NCBI GenBank assembly: GCA_937872385.1
Contig: CALMSO010000031.1
Location: forward strand, 30,962 to 94,961
DNA length: 64,000 bases
Direction of reading: 5' to 3'
Origin: an uncultured Saprospiraceae bacterium
GTDB lineage: Bacteria; Bacteroidota; Bacteroidia; Chitinophagales; Saprospiraceae
The notes below the pieces were generated by a model, which was not told the origin of the DNA, did not search any database, and was given only the letters and a program-made list of their open reading frames with translations. The position numbers and the translations under genes are program-made. Positions 19,486-31,177 of this stretch are shown in pieces. Numbering within the stretch: the stretch's first letter is position 1; the number at the start of each line of letters is the position of its first letter.

Positions 19486-20322
19486 TTATGACTGTTTTCT
19501 TGATTTGCGCTTCGAGATAATCAACTTCGACGAAGCCTTTTTCTTGTTGCGTGTCTTCTGCCCTTTGGCGAAGATACCCGTGCGCGACACCGGGTGCCCG
19601 CCCGAAGCTCTACCTTCGCCACCACCCATCGGGTGATCTACTGGGTTCATGGCTACACCTCTCACACGCGGGCGCTTGCCCAACCAGCGTTTTCTGCCAG
19701 CCTTGCCCAGCACTTGCAGTGCATGGTCTGGATTGGAAGTAGTACCAATCGTAGCTTTGCAAGTAAGCAAAATACGGCGCACCTCACCTGAGGGTAGCTT
19801 TACAATCGCGTACTTGCCTTCGCGCCCCGATAGAATAGCCGAAGTACCAGCACTTCTTACCAATGCAGCACCTCTGCCCGGTTGCATTTCAATAGCATAA
19901 ATGGCCGAACCCAGCGGAATATCGCGGAGGTAAAGCGTGTTGCCCACGTTGGGCGCTGCGCCTTCACCTGTCACAATAGTCGCACCTACTTGCAAGCCAT
20001 TCGGTGCAATCATATAGCGCTTTTCGCCATCTTGGTATTCTACCAATGCAATGTAAGCCGTGCGATTCGGATCGTACTCGATGGTTTTTACCGTTGCTGG
20101 CATACCTTCCTTATCGCGCTTAAAGTCAATGATACGATACCGACGCTTGTGACCGCCGCCCCGCTGACGCACCGTGCGCTTTCCGCTGTGATTGCGTCCA
20201 CCCGATTTTTTGATAGGAGCTAACAAGCTCTTCTCAGGCGTATCCGTTGTAATTTCCGTGAAAGCATTACCGATTCTGAATCGGGTGCCTGCCGTTATCG
20301 GATTATATTTTTTAACTGGCAT
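19486..20322 (-). CDS. rplB: 50S ribosomal protein L2
   Basis: 278 residues. Essential for subunit association and peptidyl transfer. The OB/SH3-like domains are followed by the C-terminal [20 protein letters not shown], which contains the conserved His. Starts [20 protein letters not shown]. Confidence 0.97.
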   Translation of the reverse strand: MPVKKYNPITAGTRFRIGNAFTEITTDTPEKSLLAPIKKSGGRNHSGKRTVRQRGGGHKRRYRIIDFKRDKEGMPATVKTIEYDPNRTAYIALVEYQDGEKRYMIAPNGLQVGATIVTGEGAAPNVGNTLYLRDIPLGSAIYAIEMQPGRGAALVRSAGTSAILSGREGKYAIVKLPSGEVRRILLTCKATIGTTSNPDHALQVLGKAGRKRWLGKRPRVRGVAMNPVDHPMGGGEGRASGGHPVSRTGIFAKGQKTRNKKKASSKLIISKRKSRKQS

Positions 20323-20413
20323 TGCTGTAAAATTTCGATTTTACTGAATCATTGATGATGTCAAACATTCAAGCTTTCGGCTGCTGGCGCCTGACATCCG
20401 TTATCCCTTCTTT

Positions 20414-20710
20414 TTAGAGATCGCCGAAAAAGTCAATTTCCTCGCCTTCCACCAACTTAACGATGGCTTTCTTGTAGGCTGGCTTGCTACCTCGCAATAC
20501 GCCAGTCTTCGTCATGCGCGTTTTGGTTTTGGCTGGCACAATCATGGTATTGACGGACTCCACGCTCACGTTGTATCTGCTCTCCACCGCCTTGCGTATT
20601 TCTATCTTGTTGGCTTTGCGATCCACTACAAAGCTGTAGCGATCCAAGCGATTCGACAGCATATCCGCTTTTTCGGTGATGATGGGTCGTATGAGAATTT
20701 TCTTTGCCAT
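20414..20710 (-). CDS. rplW: 50S ribosomal protein L23
   Basis: 98 residues. Lies at the tunnel exit and docks trigger factor and SRP. Contains RPIITEKADMLSN at the start and the central NKIEIRKAVESRYNVSVESVNTM motif. 21 nt after rplD. Confidence 0.96.
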   Translation of the reverse strand: MAKKILIRPIITEKADMLSNRLDRYSFVVDRKANKIEIRKAVESRYNVSVESVNTMIVPAKTKTRMTKTGVLRGSKPAYKKAIVKLVEGEEIDFFGDL

Positions 20711-20731
20711 TGTTCTGTCTATTAACTTTGC

Positions 20732-21358
20732 TTACGCAAAAGTTGCTTTAATTTTTTCAATTGCCCCTTCTGATAAGATCAATTTATTGGCGTGCAATAT
20801 CTGGTACGTATTCAAATCCGAAGCGCGCATTACGCTGGCTTTCGGCAAATTGCGCACCGATTGCAGCACTTCTTTTTCGTAATCCGAAGTCACTAACAGC
20901 GTTCTTTGCTTGTCCAACTGCAATGCCTTCAGAATGCGTGTAAAAACACTGGTTTTGGGTGCCTCAAAGGAAAAATCCTCGACTACCACAATGCCATCGT
21001 TTTGTGCTTTGCTAGACAAAGCCGACTTTCGAGCCAATGCCCGCACTTTTTTGTTCAGCTTGAAACGATAATCGCGTGGTTTCGGGCCGAAGATGCGTCC
21101 ACCGCCATGATAGAGCGGGTTCTTGATATCCCCTTTCCGAGAGCCACCTGTACCTTTCTGACGGTGCAATTTGCGCGTAGAACCAGCAATTTCGCTGCGC
21201 TCTTTCGCTTTGTGTGTACCCTGGCGCTGATTGGCAAGGTACTGTTTGACAGACAGATACACGACGTGCTCATTGGGCGCTATTCCGAAAATTTCTTCCG
21301 GTAGCTCCACTGTTCTGCCCGTTTTTTCGCCCTGGATATTGAAAACTTCAACTTGCAT
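20732..21358 (-). CDS. rplD: 50S ribosomal protein L4
   Basis: 208 residues. 23S rRNA assembly protein with a tunnel-reaching loop (STRKLHRQKGTGGSRKGDIK); the FGPKPRDYRFKLNKKVRALARKSALS segment is typical. In enterobacteria L4 represses the S10 operon; no equivalent leader was identified here. Confidence 0.97.
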   Translation of the reverse strand: MQVEVFNIQGEKTGRTVELPEEIFGIAPNEHVVYLSVKQYLANQRQGTHKAKERSEIAGSTRKLHRQKGTGGSRKGDIKNPLYHGGGRIFGPKPRDYRFKLNKKVRALARKSALSSKAQNDGIVVVEDFSFEAPKTSVFTRILKALQLDKQRTLLVTSDYEKEVLQSVRNLPKASVMRASDLNTYQILHANKLILSEGAIEKIKATFA

Positions 21359-21409
21359 TGTATATCCTATTTAAAGCCACCTGCCTATGGGCAGGGCTGC
21401 CATGTTTGT

Positions 21410-22045
21410 TTAAATGGTTGGTTTCTTTTCCAGTATAACAATAGATCCAGTATGACCAGGAACGGCACCTTTCACAAGTATCAAATTACGCTCTGGCAAT
21501 ACCTTGACCACACGTAGGTTTTTTACTTTCGTGCGACCGCCGCCATCACGACCGCCCATGCGCATTCCCTTGAATACCTTAGACGGATAGGACGAAGCAC
21601 CAATAGAACCAGGAGCGCGACCGCGGTTGTGCTGCCCGTGCGTTTGCATACCTACCCCACTGAAGCCGTGGCGTTTTACTACCCCCTGAAAGCCCTTGCC
21701 CTTGGAATTGCCTACGGCGTGTACAATGTCACCTTCCGCGAAAATCTCTTCTACTTTCACAATGTCACCCAACGCTTTCTCAACAGCATTGAAATCTCTG
21801 AACTCCACTACTTTTTTCTTCGGGCCAGTACCAGCCTGCTTGAAATGCCCCTGTAATGGTTTGGGTGTATTTTTAGCTTTCGCTTCGCCAAATCCCAACT
21901 GAAGTGCATCGTAACCGTCCGTTTCTTCGGTCTTTACCTGCGTCACGACACAGGGTCCCGCTTCGATTACGGTGCAGGCAATATTCCGACCATTTTTGTC
22001 GAAAATGCTGGTCATACCAACTTTTTTGCCAATTAATCCGTTCAT
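21410..22045 (-). CDS. rplC: 50S ribosomal protein L3
   Basis: 211 residues from the ATG at 22043-22045 ([20 protein letters not shown]). An in-frame start ten codons upstream is rejected because homologues begin here. Contains [20 protein letters not shown], whose Gln-containing segment is the methylation site in some species, and [20 protein letters not shown]. 139 nt after rpsJ. Confidence 0.96.
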   Translation of the reverse strand: MNGLIGKKVGMTSIFDKNGRNIACTVIEAGPCVVTQVKTEETDGYDALQLGFGEAKAKNTPKPLQGHFKQAGTGPKKKVVEFRDFNAVEKALGDIVKVEEIFAEGDIVHAVGNSKGKGFQGVVKRHGFSGVGMQTHGQHNRGRAPGSIGASSYPSKVFKGMRMGGRDGGGRTKVKNLRVVKVLPERNLILVKGAVPGHTGSIVILEKKPTI

Positions 22046-22184
22046 CCGTTTTATATTTTTAGATACAGAACTCACTGATATAGAGGTGAAACTATACGTT
22101 TATAATAACATTCGGAACTACCCGAAAGTAATGAACGTAGAATTTCCCCCGAATCAGAATTCCAAAATCTGGTTGCTCAATAAA

Positions 22185-22493
22185 TTAAGTCAACTTAACT
22201 TGAATATCCACGCCACTCGGCAGCTCCAGCTTGGACAGGGCATCCACTGTCTTCTGGGTAGGCGTATAAATTTCAATGAGGCGCTTGTGGGTTCGCAACT
22301 GGAACTGCTCCCGAGATTTTTTGTTGACGTGCGGAGAACGGAGCACCGTAAACACTTTCTTCTCAGTGGGCAGCGGAATCGGACCCGTCACAACAGCGCC
22401 GCTGTTACGCACTGTTTTCACGATTTTCTCCGTTGACTTGTCCACCAAATTGTGGTCATAGGAACGGAGTTTGATTCTGATTTTCTGATTCAT
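22185..22493 (-). CDS. rpsJ: 30S ribosomal protein S10
   Basis: 102 residues. Head protein and NusG-binding antitermination factor Nus[21 protein letters not shown] at the start, [38 protein letters not shown] in the middle. First gene of the S10 segment, 100 nt after fusA. Confidence 0.97.
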   Translation of the reverse strand: MNQKIRIKLRSYDHNLVDKSTEKIVKTVRNSGAVVTGPIPLPTEKKVFTVLRSPHVNKKSREQFQLRTHKRLIEIYTPTQKTVDALSKLELPSGVDIQVKLT

Positions 22494-22593
22494 GCCTGAT
22501 TATTGATAATAAAATAGTCAAATCTGTATGTGTCTGAAATTGAGTGCGTAAGCTTATCGCCAAAACAATTAGTTATTGCACCCAGTTCCTTAC

Positions 22594-24729
<2,136 letters not shown>

Positions 24730-24815
24730 GGCTTTTCCCGTCAGGAATTTTTAGTGATGATGATGGTTATGTTTTCAAAAACAGTTGTACGTGTATTCAA
24801 TCCGCTATTCCAGCA

Positions 24816-25283
24816 TTAAGCACGGAAGTGTGCGAATGCCCGGTTGGCTTCGGCCATTTTGTGCATGTCTTCTTTACGTTTTACAGCAGCACCTTCGCCT
24901 TTGCTGGCGGCAATCAGTTCGGCGGCTAATTTCTCTGCCATGCCCTTACCGCTGCGGGTACGTGCGAAGCGAATCAGCCATTTCATGCCAATCGAAACCT
25001 TACGCTTGGCGCGAATTTCGGTCGGAATCTGAAACGTAGCCCCACCAATACGGCGGCTGCGCACCTCTACTTGAGGCATCACGTTGCCGAGTGCCTTCTT
25101 CCAGATGGCGTGCTCATCTTGCTTGGTTCTGTCTTTGATGAGATCCATAGCGTCATAAAACACTTGAAAAGCCGTACTTTTCTTGCCTTCCCACATCAAA
25201 TTATTGACAAACTGCGTAACCATCGGGTCGTTGTACCGAGGGTCGGGCAACAAAATTCTTAATTTAGGTTTTCTTTTTCTCAT
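24816..25283 (-). CDS. rpsG: 30S ribosomal protein S7
   Basis: 155 residues. Initiates assembly of the 30S head and contacts the E-site t[23 protein letters not shown] and [27 protein letters not shown] are typical. 69 nt after rpsL. Confidence 0.97.
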   Translation of the reverse strand: MRKRKPKLRILLPDPRYNDPMVTQFVNNLMWEGKKSTAFQVFYDAMDLIKDRTKQDEHAIWKKALGNVMPQVEVRSRRIGGATFQIPTEIRAKRKVSIGMKWLIRFARTRSGKGMAEKLAAELIAASKGEGAAVKRKEDMHKMAEANRAFAHFRA

Positions 25284-25352
25284 TTTTTTAAAATCAGCGG
25301 TTTCGTATTAAAATTGAAACATAATTGAACGCCAATAGCACTTTTACGATGC

Positions 25353-25727
25353 TTAGGACTTCGGACGCTTGGTACCGTACTGCGAGCGGCTCTTCTTACG
25401 GTTGTTAACACCTTGTGTATCCAACGCGCCACGTACAATGGTGTAGCGCACACCGGGAAGGTCTTTTACACGACCGCCGCGCACCAATACAATAGAGTGC
25501 TCTTGGAGGTTGTGCCCTTCGCCAGGAATATAGGCGATAACTTCAATACCGTTGGTCAAACGCACCTTGGCTACCTTGCGCAGTGCCGAGTTCGGCTTCT
25601 TGGGCGTCGTTGTATAAACACGGGTGCACACGCCGCGCTTCTGCGGGCAGGAGTCCAGCGCACGCGACTTGCTCTTCACTATTACTTTTTCTCTTCCTTT
25701 GCGCACCAATTGATTGATCGTTGGCAT
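25353..25727 (-). CDS. rpsL: 30S ribosomal protein S12
   Basis: 124 residues. Decoding-site protein. [20 protein letters not shown] has the Lys residues whose mutation gives streptomycin resistance in other species; here they have the sensitive form. [14 protein letters not shown] carries the Asp that is methylthiolated in some bacteria. First gene of the 20-kb ribosomal block. Confidence 0.98.
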   Translation of the reverse strand: MPTINQLVRKGREKVIVKSKSRALDSCPQKRGVCTRVYTTTPKKPNSALRKVAKVRLTNGIEVIAYIPGEGHNLQEHSIVLVRGGRVKDLPGVRYTIVRGALDTQGVNNRKKSRSQYGTKRPKS

Positions 25728-25806
25728 ATAGCGTCCTTTGATTTAAAAACTGTCCTGTTTATTGTGTTCTATTATAAAAAGAATACGCCTTTTCAAAAAG
25801 CGATTG

Positions 25807-25837
25807 CAAAGGTAGGGGTTTTTCCTGCAATTACAAA
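25807..25837 (-). promoter_or_regulatory. Promoter of the str-S10-spc-alpha block
   Basis: On the minus strand TTTG (25834-25837), a 19-nt spacer and TACCTTTG (25807-25814) match the Bacteroidota promoter closely. The predicted start near 25800 leaves a leader of about 73 nt before rpsL. The rest of the 270-bp divergent region to 25997 holds nothing else recognised except a partial TTGATAATCAA-like motif near 25936. Confidence 0.78.
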
Positions 25838-25997
25838 AGCGATTTTTCAAAAAATTATTTTTTTCTTTGCCTTGTCGTTACGCCTAAGTGTTTTCACTGG
25901 ATGATTTCGACACGTTTTGGCACCCAAATCACTCATAATCAATTATTTAAAATCCAAAAATCGGCGTTTTTCTACGATCGCCAATTAGCACTACACC

Positions 25998-26765
25998 ATG
26001 CCCAATTATCAGTCGCCATTAGCACATGAAGAGGTATTCACCATTCGTACCTACGAAATTGACAGCCGTAAGCACGCTACGCCGGTGGCATTAGTACGCC
26101 TGATGCAGGAAGCAGCCATGCAGAATGTATTGCGACTGGGCTTGTCGGTCTGGGATTTAGAGCCACATGGCATTTCGTGGGTACTAATGCGCCTGACCCT
26201 ACGCATTGAAAGGCTGCCCCGCCTCGGCGAGCAGATTCGCGTCAGTACCTGCCCTACGGGCTTTGAAAAAGTATTCACCCACCGCGACTACCGCGTATTC
26301 GATGCTGCCGGAATGCTCATCGCCACGTCTTCTTCTACTTGGCTGCTCATGGACACCCAAACGCGCCGCATGACACGTATCCCTGATTTTATTATGAAAT
26401 ATCAACAACAAGTGCCGCCCCCCGACCAATGGCTGCCCCGCGCCCCCGAAAAACTGCCCGCACCCGAAGCCGCCGACCGAAGCAAAAGCCGCACCGTAGA
26501 ATGGTACGATCTGGATTTTAATAAGCACCTGAACAACACCTTATATATTCAATGGTTGCTCGAAACGCTCGATGACGATATTTTAGAATATGGCAACCTG
26601 CGCGCCCTTGATATTCTTTTCCGTGCCGAAGGACGCCGGGCAGACACCCTGCGCACCGAGCACCAGCGCATAGCATCCGATACATTCGTGCATCGCCTCA
26701 CCAATGCCGACACACAAAAAGAACTGGCAGCCATGCGCACCGTTTGGTCAATAGACGAAGCCTAA
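25998..26765 (+). CDS. Acyl-ACP thioesterase family protein
   Basis: 255 residues made of two hotdog domains, as in FatA/FatB-type thioesterases that release fatty acids from acyl carrier protein. N-terminal half: FTIRTYEIDSRKHATPVAL and the WVLMRLTLRIERLPRLGE strand region. C-terminal half: WYDLDFNKHLNNTLYIQWLLE (about 169-189), whose Asp/Asn/His pattern matches the family's catalytic segment. Cytoplasmic, no signal. Divergent from rpsL. Confidence 0.85.
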   Translation: MPNYQSPLAHEEVFTIRTYEIDSRKHATPVALVRLMQEAAMQNVLRLGLSVWDLEPHGISWVLMRLTLRIERLPRLGEQIRVSTCPTGFEKVFTHRDYRVFDAAGMLIATSSSTWLLMDTQTRRMTRIPDFIMKYQQQVPPPDQWLPRAPEKLPAPEAADRSKSRTVEWYDLDFNKHLNNTLYIQWLLETLDDDILEYGNLRALDILFRAEGRRADTLRTEHQRIASDTFVHRLTNADTQKELAAMRTVWSIDEA

Positions 26766-26767
26766 AG

Positions 26768-26863
26768 AGAATGGGACAAATGGGGGAATGGGACAAATGG
26801 GGTTTAAAGGTTGAGAAATTGAGGATGGATAGGTTTATAGGGGAATAGGGGAATAGGTTGAGC
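26768..26863. repeat. G-rich degenerate tandem repeat (GGGGAATA/GGGACAAAT)
   Basis: Begins two bases after the thioesterase stop codon: GAATGGGACAAATGG twice, then GGGGAATAGGGGAATAGGTTGAG. It is followed by GTCTAAAATCTAT, the same tail that follows the related repeat at 32916-33020. Confidence 0.7.
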
Positions 26864-26904
26864 GCGCGTCTAAAATCTATCGTCTATTATATAAAATCCA
26901 CCTA

Positions 26905-26915
26905 CTGATAATCAG
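26905..26915. repeat. CTGATAATCAG palindrome upstream of the WbqC-family gene
   Basis: Perfect 11-bp palindrome 31 nt before the start codon, followed by TTGTTTACATGTTTTTAT. A similar string (CAGTTGTTTATTGGTTTTTATAATC) lies on the minus strand upstream of rpsK near 8630-8660. Confidence 0.5.
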
Positions 26916-26946
26916 TTGTTTACATGTTTTTATATTTAAAACAATC

Positions 26947-27594
26947 ATGTCCAAGCACTTACTCATAGAATTGCAATATCTGCCGCCGGTGCAATACTTC
27001 GCCAGCTTGGCGCGCGCACCTGTGGTGCTGCTCGAAGCGCACGAGCACTATCAAAAAGCTAGCTATCGCAATCGCGCCCACATAGCAGGAGCCAACGGCG
27101 TGCTGCGCCTCTCCGTGCCATTGGAAAAAGGCAAAAACGAACAACAACCCATCCGGGAGGTACGCATCGCTCACCACGAACGCTGGCAGGCACTGCATTG
27201 GGAAAGTATTCGCTCGGCCTATGGAAATGCCCCGTTTTTCTTGCATTATGCCGATGTGTTGGCCCCTTTTTATCAGCAAAAATACACCTGGCTCTGGGAC
27301 TGGAATTTTGATTTGCTGCAACTCCTACTGTCGGCTTGCCAGCTCCAAATCGAAGTGCAACTTAGCGACGCCTACTACAGCACTCCCCCGCCCCACTTGC
27401 TCGACCTGCGCAACGCCATTCATCCAAAAACGCAGCGCCAGCAGCCCGAGCCCGCATTCAAGCCAACGCGCTATCCACAGGTTTTTGAAGAAAAACAAGG
27501 CTTTTTGCCTAACCTGAGCATATTAGATTTGCTCTTTTGCACGGGCCCAGAAACTGCTCCTATCCTGAAAACATCCTCAGAGAAGGCTTTCTGA
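26947..27594 (+). CDS. WbqC family protein
   Basis: 215 residues. Starts with IELQYLPPVQYFA, then EHYQKASYRNRAHIAGANGVLRLSVPLE, HHERWQALHWESIRSAYGNAPFF and YTWLWDWNFDLLQLLL, the pattern of WbqC-like proteins. The family is linked to O-antigen or nucleotide-sugar gene clusters but its reaction is not established. No polysaccharide genes are adjacent, which is often the case in Bacteroidota. Cytoplasmic. Confidence 0.85.
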   Translation: MSKHLLIELQYLPPVQYFASLARAPVVLLEAHEHYQKASYRNRAHIAGANGVLRLSVPLEKGKNEQQPIREVRIAHHERWQALHWESIRSAYGNAPFFLHYADVLAPFYQQKYTWLWDWNFDLLQLLLSACQLQIEVQLSDAYYSTPPPHLLDLRNAIHPKTQRQQPEPAFKPTRYPQVFEEKQGFLPNLSILDLLFCTGPETAPILKTSSEKAF

Positions 27595-27649
27595 TTTTAT
27601 TTCCAATCACATTTTTTCCTAACTTCACCGCCTGAAACGCCGCGCGCTT

Positions 27650-28489
27650 ATGAAATCTGTCTTTTTGCAAAACATCCCGCAGCCCTCGGCTCGCCGCTTT
27701 TTCATCATTGCGATTCTACTCGGATGCGCTGTTTTTTTCATTTTGGCTATGTTCCAGCCCTTTGGCACTTACACTTTTCAGCACCCCGACAAACTGCTAC
27801 TGCTAGCAGGCTACGGCTTTGTGATTACGTTCACGGTTATTACCCTGACGCTGCTACTATCCAGAATTTTCCGCAGCTGGTTTGCGCCAGAAGGCTGGAA
27901 CTTACAAAGGGAATTACTCCTGCTGGGCATCGTGGCTTTCGCAAGCATGACGGCTACCTATTTCTACCATTTCGCTACTATTGGCAGCCAGCTTTCGTTT
28001 TCTGGTTATGCGTATTTCATGGGCATTGCTGCGTCCACTTCGCTGTTTCCGCTGGCGCTCGTAGCGGCGGTGCGCTATTTGCAAATAAAAAACTACCTCG
28101 ACCAGCAAAACCTGACCGCTACGCTTGCGCCCAAACCTGATGTACTGACGCTCACCGGTGACAACAAAACCGAAAAACTTACCATACTTCGCTCGGAACT
28201 GCTGCTGCTGAAAGCCGCCGACAATTATGTTGAGCTTTTTTTGCAAAAAGACCAGCGCCTCGATCGCCACCTGCTACGCGGCACCCTCTCAGGAATGGCA
28301 AGTCAATTAGATGACGACCATTTTTTGCAAGTACATCGCTCTTATATTGTAAATATGAATCAGGTAGTGGCCTTAGATGGCAAATCGCCCAATTATATGC
28401 TGCGCCTGACCACCCCGGTAGAAGAAGTGCCCGTATCTCGCAGCAAAGTGCAAGCTGTGCGCCAGCGCCTCGCCGCCCGTCCGTTGTAA
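27650..28489 (+). CDS. Membrane-anchored LytTR-domain transcriptional regulator
   Basis: 279 residues. The N-terminal half has four hydrophobic helices (about 18-38, 52-74, 88-108 and 116-140), and the C-terminal 100 residues form a LytTR DNA-binding domain: LLLKAADNYVELFLQKDQ, LRGTLSGMASQLDDDHFLQVHRSYIVNMNQV and the final VPVSRSKVQAVRQRL. There is no receiver domain, so it is not a normal two-component regulator; a membrane-bound one-component regulator is inferred. It precedes two predicted membrane proteases on the same strand. Confidence 0.85.
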   Translation: MKSVFLQNIPQPSARRFFIIAILLGCAVFFILAMFQPFGTYTFQHPDKLLLLAGYGFVITFTVITLTLLLSRIFRSWFAPEGWNLQRELLLLGIVAFASMTATYFYHFATIGSQLSFSGYAYFMGIAASTSLFPLALVAAVRYLQIKNYLDQQNLTATLAPKPDVLTLTGDNKTEKLTILRSELLLLKAADNYVELFLQKDQRLDRHLLRGTLSGMASQLDDDHFLQVHRSYIVNMNQVVALDGKSPNYMLRLTTPVEEVPVSRSKVQAVRQRLAARPL

Positions 28490-28598
28490 GCCGTGCATTT
28501 TATCCCTCCGCCACCCAAAAACAATCCACCCCAAATTCTTGCATTTCGCCCCGCGCTGGCTGCATTTATCCCCTGAATGCTGCGCTTGCCCACACTTA

Positions 28599-28630
28599 TT
28601 TGTATGTCATTTTTCCGCCCTTCATCTTTG
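28599..28630 (+). promoter_or_regulatory. Putative promoter of the CPBP protease gene
   Basis: TTTG (28599-28602), a 20-nt spacer, then CATCTTTG (28623-28630), one mismatch from TAnnTTTG. The predicted start near 28637 favours the ATG at 28675 as the gene start. Confidence 0.45.
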
Positions 28631-28674
28631 CCTTCGTAATGATTTTTACACCCTTTTCAAAAACAGGCAAACGC

Positions 28675-29442
28675 ATGAACCGGAAGCACCTTTTTATTAC
28701 GCTAATTACACTTTTTACTTATTTCCTCGCGAAGCATGGACTGCCCACCATTTTCCCGACCGTACAAAACGTATGGCTGCGCATCCTGATGTACACCCTC
28801 CCCTCACTGATGGTAGCGGCCGCAGGTTTACTACTGATACATCGTCGGATCCATCATTTGCCAGAAGTATGGGGTATCCGGCAGGGCTTTGGCCGCGGGT
28901 TGCGCTTCGCCTTTCTGATGACGCTGCCCATGCTCATCGGCTATGGCATAGCGAATCATTTCCAGATAAATGTGCGTTTTGAGCGCATTTTTTATGGCGT
29001 GCTCATTGCTCCGATTGTTGAAGAATTGCTTTATCGCGGCTTCCTCTTCGGGCAGTTGTATCGCTACGGCGGCTGGGGTTTTATTCCTTCTGGTTTGCTT
29101 AACGCCTTGATTTTCGGCGCCTTACACTTGCATCAAGCACAGGATTTCAGCAGTGCAGTGGCCGTATTTGCAGTCACAGCCATGGGCGGGCTTTGGTTTG
29201 CATGGCTTTACATCGAATGGGACAATCAGCTCTGGATTTCCATTTTTCTGCACCTGTTTATGAATGCTTGGTGGATAGTTTTTGAGACGGACCATACTGC
29301 CGCCGGCAACAGCTATGCCAATATTTTACGAGGATTGACCATCGCGGCATCCATTATCATCACCATTAGAATGCGCAAAAAACAGGGCGGCTTGCGTATT
29401 ACGCGCAGCAAATTATGGATTAACAAAGTTATAAACAACTGA
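28675..29442 (+). CDS. CPBP family intramembrane metalloprotease
   Basis: 255 residues from the ATG at 28675; the frame is open back to a TTG at 28600 and has another ATG at 28639, so the start is uncertain. Multi-pass membrane protein. It contains the family motifs IAPIVEELLYRGFLFGQL (EExxxR) and LIFGALHLHQ, the glutamate/histidine sets of type II CAAX-prenyl-endopeptidase-like proteases. In bacteria these are often linked to bacteriocin self-immunity or regulated proteolysis; the substrate here is unknown. Confidence 0.88.
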   Translation: MNRKHLFITLITLFTYFLAKHGLPTIFPTVQNVWLRILMYTLPSLMVAAAGLLLIHRRIHHLPEVWGIRQGFGRGLRFAFLMTLPMLIGYGIANHFQINVRFERIFYGVLIAPIVEELLYRGFLFGQLYRYGGWGFIPSGLLNALIFGALHLHQAQDFSSAVAVFAVTAMGGLWFAWLYIEWDNQLWISIFLHLFMNAWWIVFETDHTAAGNSYANILRGLTIAASIIITIRMRKKQGGLRITRSKLWINKVINN

Positions 29443-29469
29443 TTTTCAAATTATTAAAATCTATTTTTC

Positions 29470-30054
29470 ATGAAAAAGCTATGGCACGTCTTGCCTTACA
29501 TTCTACTTGCTTACGCCGCTTTGTACGGCGCCATCTGGCTGCACGAGTTGGGGCACAGTCTAGCATATTACTATTTCGATTGCAAAAGCGATTTGCTACA
29601 CCTGCATGTACCGGCGCATTTCGCCAACGCGAATCCTTACCCTATCAACGAAACGCGAACCGCCACGCTTGAAAGTTGGCAGCAGTTTTACATCAGCATG
29701 GCTGGTATCGGCATGAATATAGTGCTGGCGCTGGGAACATGGCTGCTATCGCAAATTCCATTCGATACCCCTCGGTTGCTGCATTTTTTTGGGTCGTTTT
29801 TCTTGCTATCAAACTTAATTGAAGCAGCTACCTACTTGACAGTCAGCAATATATACCCTACTGGCGACCTACTCGAAGTGCATCGCTACAATCCGGCGCT
29901 GTGCCTACCACTGCTCTTTCTGGGGCTACTATTGATTTACGCTATTGTGGCGCTGGTGGCTAAAGCGCCTCGCCCCTGGCAACGCAGTATGGTCATTTTC
30001 AGCATTATCACGGCACTGTGCATGAGCGGGCTTAGGATTTTATTTGATCATTGA
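29470..30054 (+). CDS. Predicted membrane metallopeptidase with HELGH motif
   Basis: 194 residues with about five predicted membrane helices. The first helix carries IWLHELGHSLAYYYF, giving a zinc-binding HELGH (His25, Glu26, His29) inside the membrane as in M50-like site-2 proteases. A second metal-ligand motif of the NxxPxxxLDG type is not obvious, though GDLLEVHRYNP at about 137-147 could provide an acidic ligand. No family was recognised with certainty. It starts 27 nt after the CPBP gene and is probably co-transcribed. Confidence 0.65.
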   Translation: MKKLWHVLPYILLAYAALYGAIWLHELGHSLAYYYFDCKSDLLHLHVPAHFANANPYPINETRTATLESWQQFYISMAGIGMNIVLALGTWLLSQIPFDTPRLLHFFGSFFLLSNLIEAATYLTVSNIYPTGDLLEVHRYNPALCLPLLFLGLLLIYAIVALVAKAPRPWQRSMVIFSIITALCMSGLRILFDH

Positions 30055-30136
30055 AAAATATTGATTTTCAGTGATTTAAAATTATACATTTTTTGAAATT
30101 TTTACAAACATTATAAACCAAGCTAAAAACAACATC

Positions 30137-30976
30137 ATGAAAAATCTGCTTATTGCATGTTTATTAATGTGCTTCTATTTGCAAATCATTGCTCAAACTA
30201 TTTCCGGCAAGGTCGTCCATGCCATCACTGGCGAGGCGCTGCCCTATGTAAACATTGGTCTTATCGGCACGACGCACGGCACGGTGTCGGGGCTGGCAGG
30301 CGCGTTTGAACTTTTTCTACCGGAAACCACTCGCCCCAACGATTCTATCCGATTTTCGAGTATCGGTTTTGCCCAAATTTCCATGACGGTTGGCGCAGCT
30401 ATAAACGGCTCGCCGTTGTATCTTGACTTACAACCGACTGTTCTAAATTTGCCAGAAATAACTGTACGTCCGTTATTTACAAATTATAAAATTATTGGTA
30501 ATGATAAAATTACGGCAAGCAATGTGACCAATTTAGCCATCAGCAATCGGGCCAATCAGAATCTCGGCTCAGAAATCGGGCGGCGTTTTAAGAGCAAAAA
30601 AGGTGAGACAATCGAAAAAATGCGCTTCTATATTGCACAAAACAACTTTGATACGGTGCGTTTTCGCATCAATGTGTACGCAATGCGCGGCGGGCGGCCC
30701 GGACAGAACCTGATGCCCGAAAACCGCATTGTAGAAATCATCAACCGCCGGACTGGCTGGGTGGAAGTGGACTTGTCGGCGTATCAAATACAACCAGCAG
30801 TGGCTTTTGTTGCTTCCGCAGAATGGGTGTATGCCGGCGGCAAGGGCAATCGGCTTAGCTTTCCGATCACTATTCCTTCGGTGGGTGCCACCCATTTTTA
30901 TAAATACGGTAGCCAAAACAATTGGAAAAAATTTGCGCAGATGTCCGCTGCGATAGAAGTGACCTTAGCTTGGTGA
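30137..30976 (+). CDS. Secreted protein with carboxypeptidase-regulatory-like domain
   Basis: 279 residues. Signal peptide at about 1-19 (LLIACLLMCFYLQIIAQ). Residues 22-100 form a CarboxypepD_reg-like beta-sandwich (ISGKVVHAITGEALPYVNIGLIGTTHGTVSG), as in the N-terminal extensions of Bacteroidota outer-membrane receptors. No TonB-dependent barrel follows; the C-terminal 150 residues are a beta-rich region of unknown function. Upstream lies TTGATTTTCAGTGATTTA, similar to the motif before eno. Confidence 0.75.
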   Translation: MKNLLIACLLMCFYLQIIAQTISGKVVHAITGEALPYVNIGLIGTTHGTVSGLAGAFELFLPETTRPNDSIRFSSIGFAQISMTVGAAINGSPLYLDLQPTVLNLPEITVRPLFTNYKIIGNDKITASNVTNLAISNRANQNLGSEIGRRFKSKKGETIEKMRFYIAQNNFDTVRFRINVYAMRGGRPGQNLMPENRIVEIINRRTGWVEVDLSAYQIQPAVAFVASAEWVYAGGKGNRLSFPITIPSVGATHFYKYGSQNNWKKFAQMSAAIEVTLAW

Positions 30977-31064
30977 GGTCGTTATATGAAAACAGGTTCA
31001 TATTTACGGATGTAATAATGTCGTTTAGTAAAACGTTAAAATATCATGTTTTTATTAAAAAAAC

Positions 31065-31095
31065 TTGCCTGCTGACGTAAAGCCCATTAGCTTTG
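31065..31095 (+). promoter_or_regulatory. Promoter of the cys cluster
   Basis: TTG (31065-31067), a 20-nt spacer, then TAGCTTTG (31088-31095). The predicted start near 31102 leaves a leader of about 76 nt before cysH. No known riboswitch was recognised in that leader. Confidence 0.72.
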
Positions 31096-31177
31096 CATCA
31101 TAAAACAGAAGTATTATTTAGTGAGTCCTGACCTGCCCTGAAACCATTCTAAGGTAATTTCACAAAAACGAGGCATT

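Noticed and set aside
31102..31177. Possible SAM or other sulfur riboswitch in the cysH leader
   Set aside because: No known aptamer core could be recognised in the 76-nt leader.
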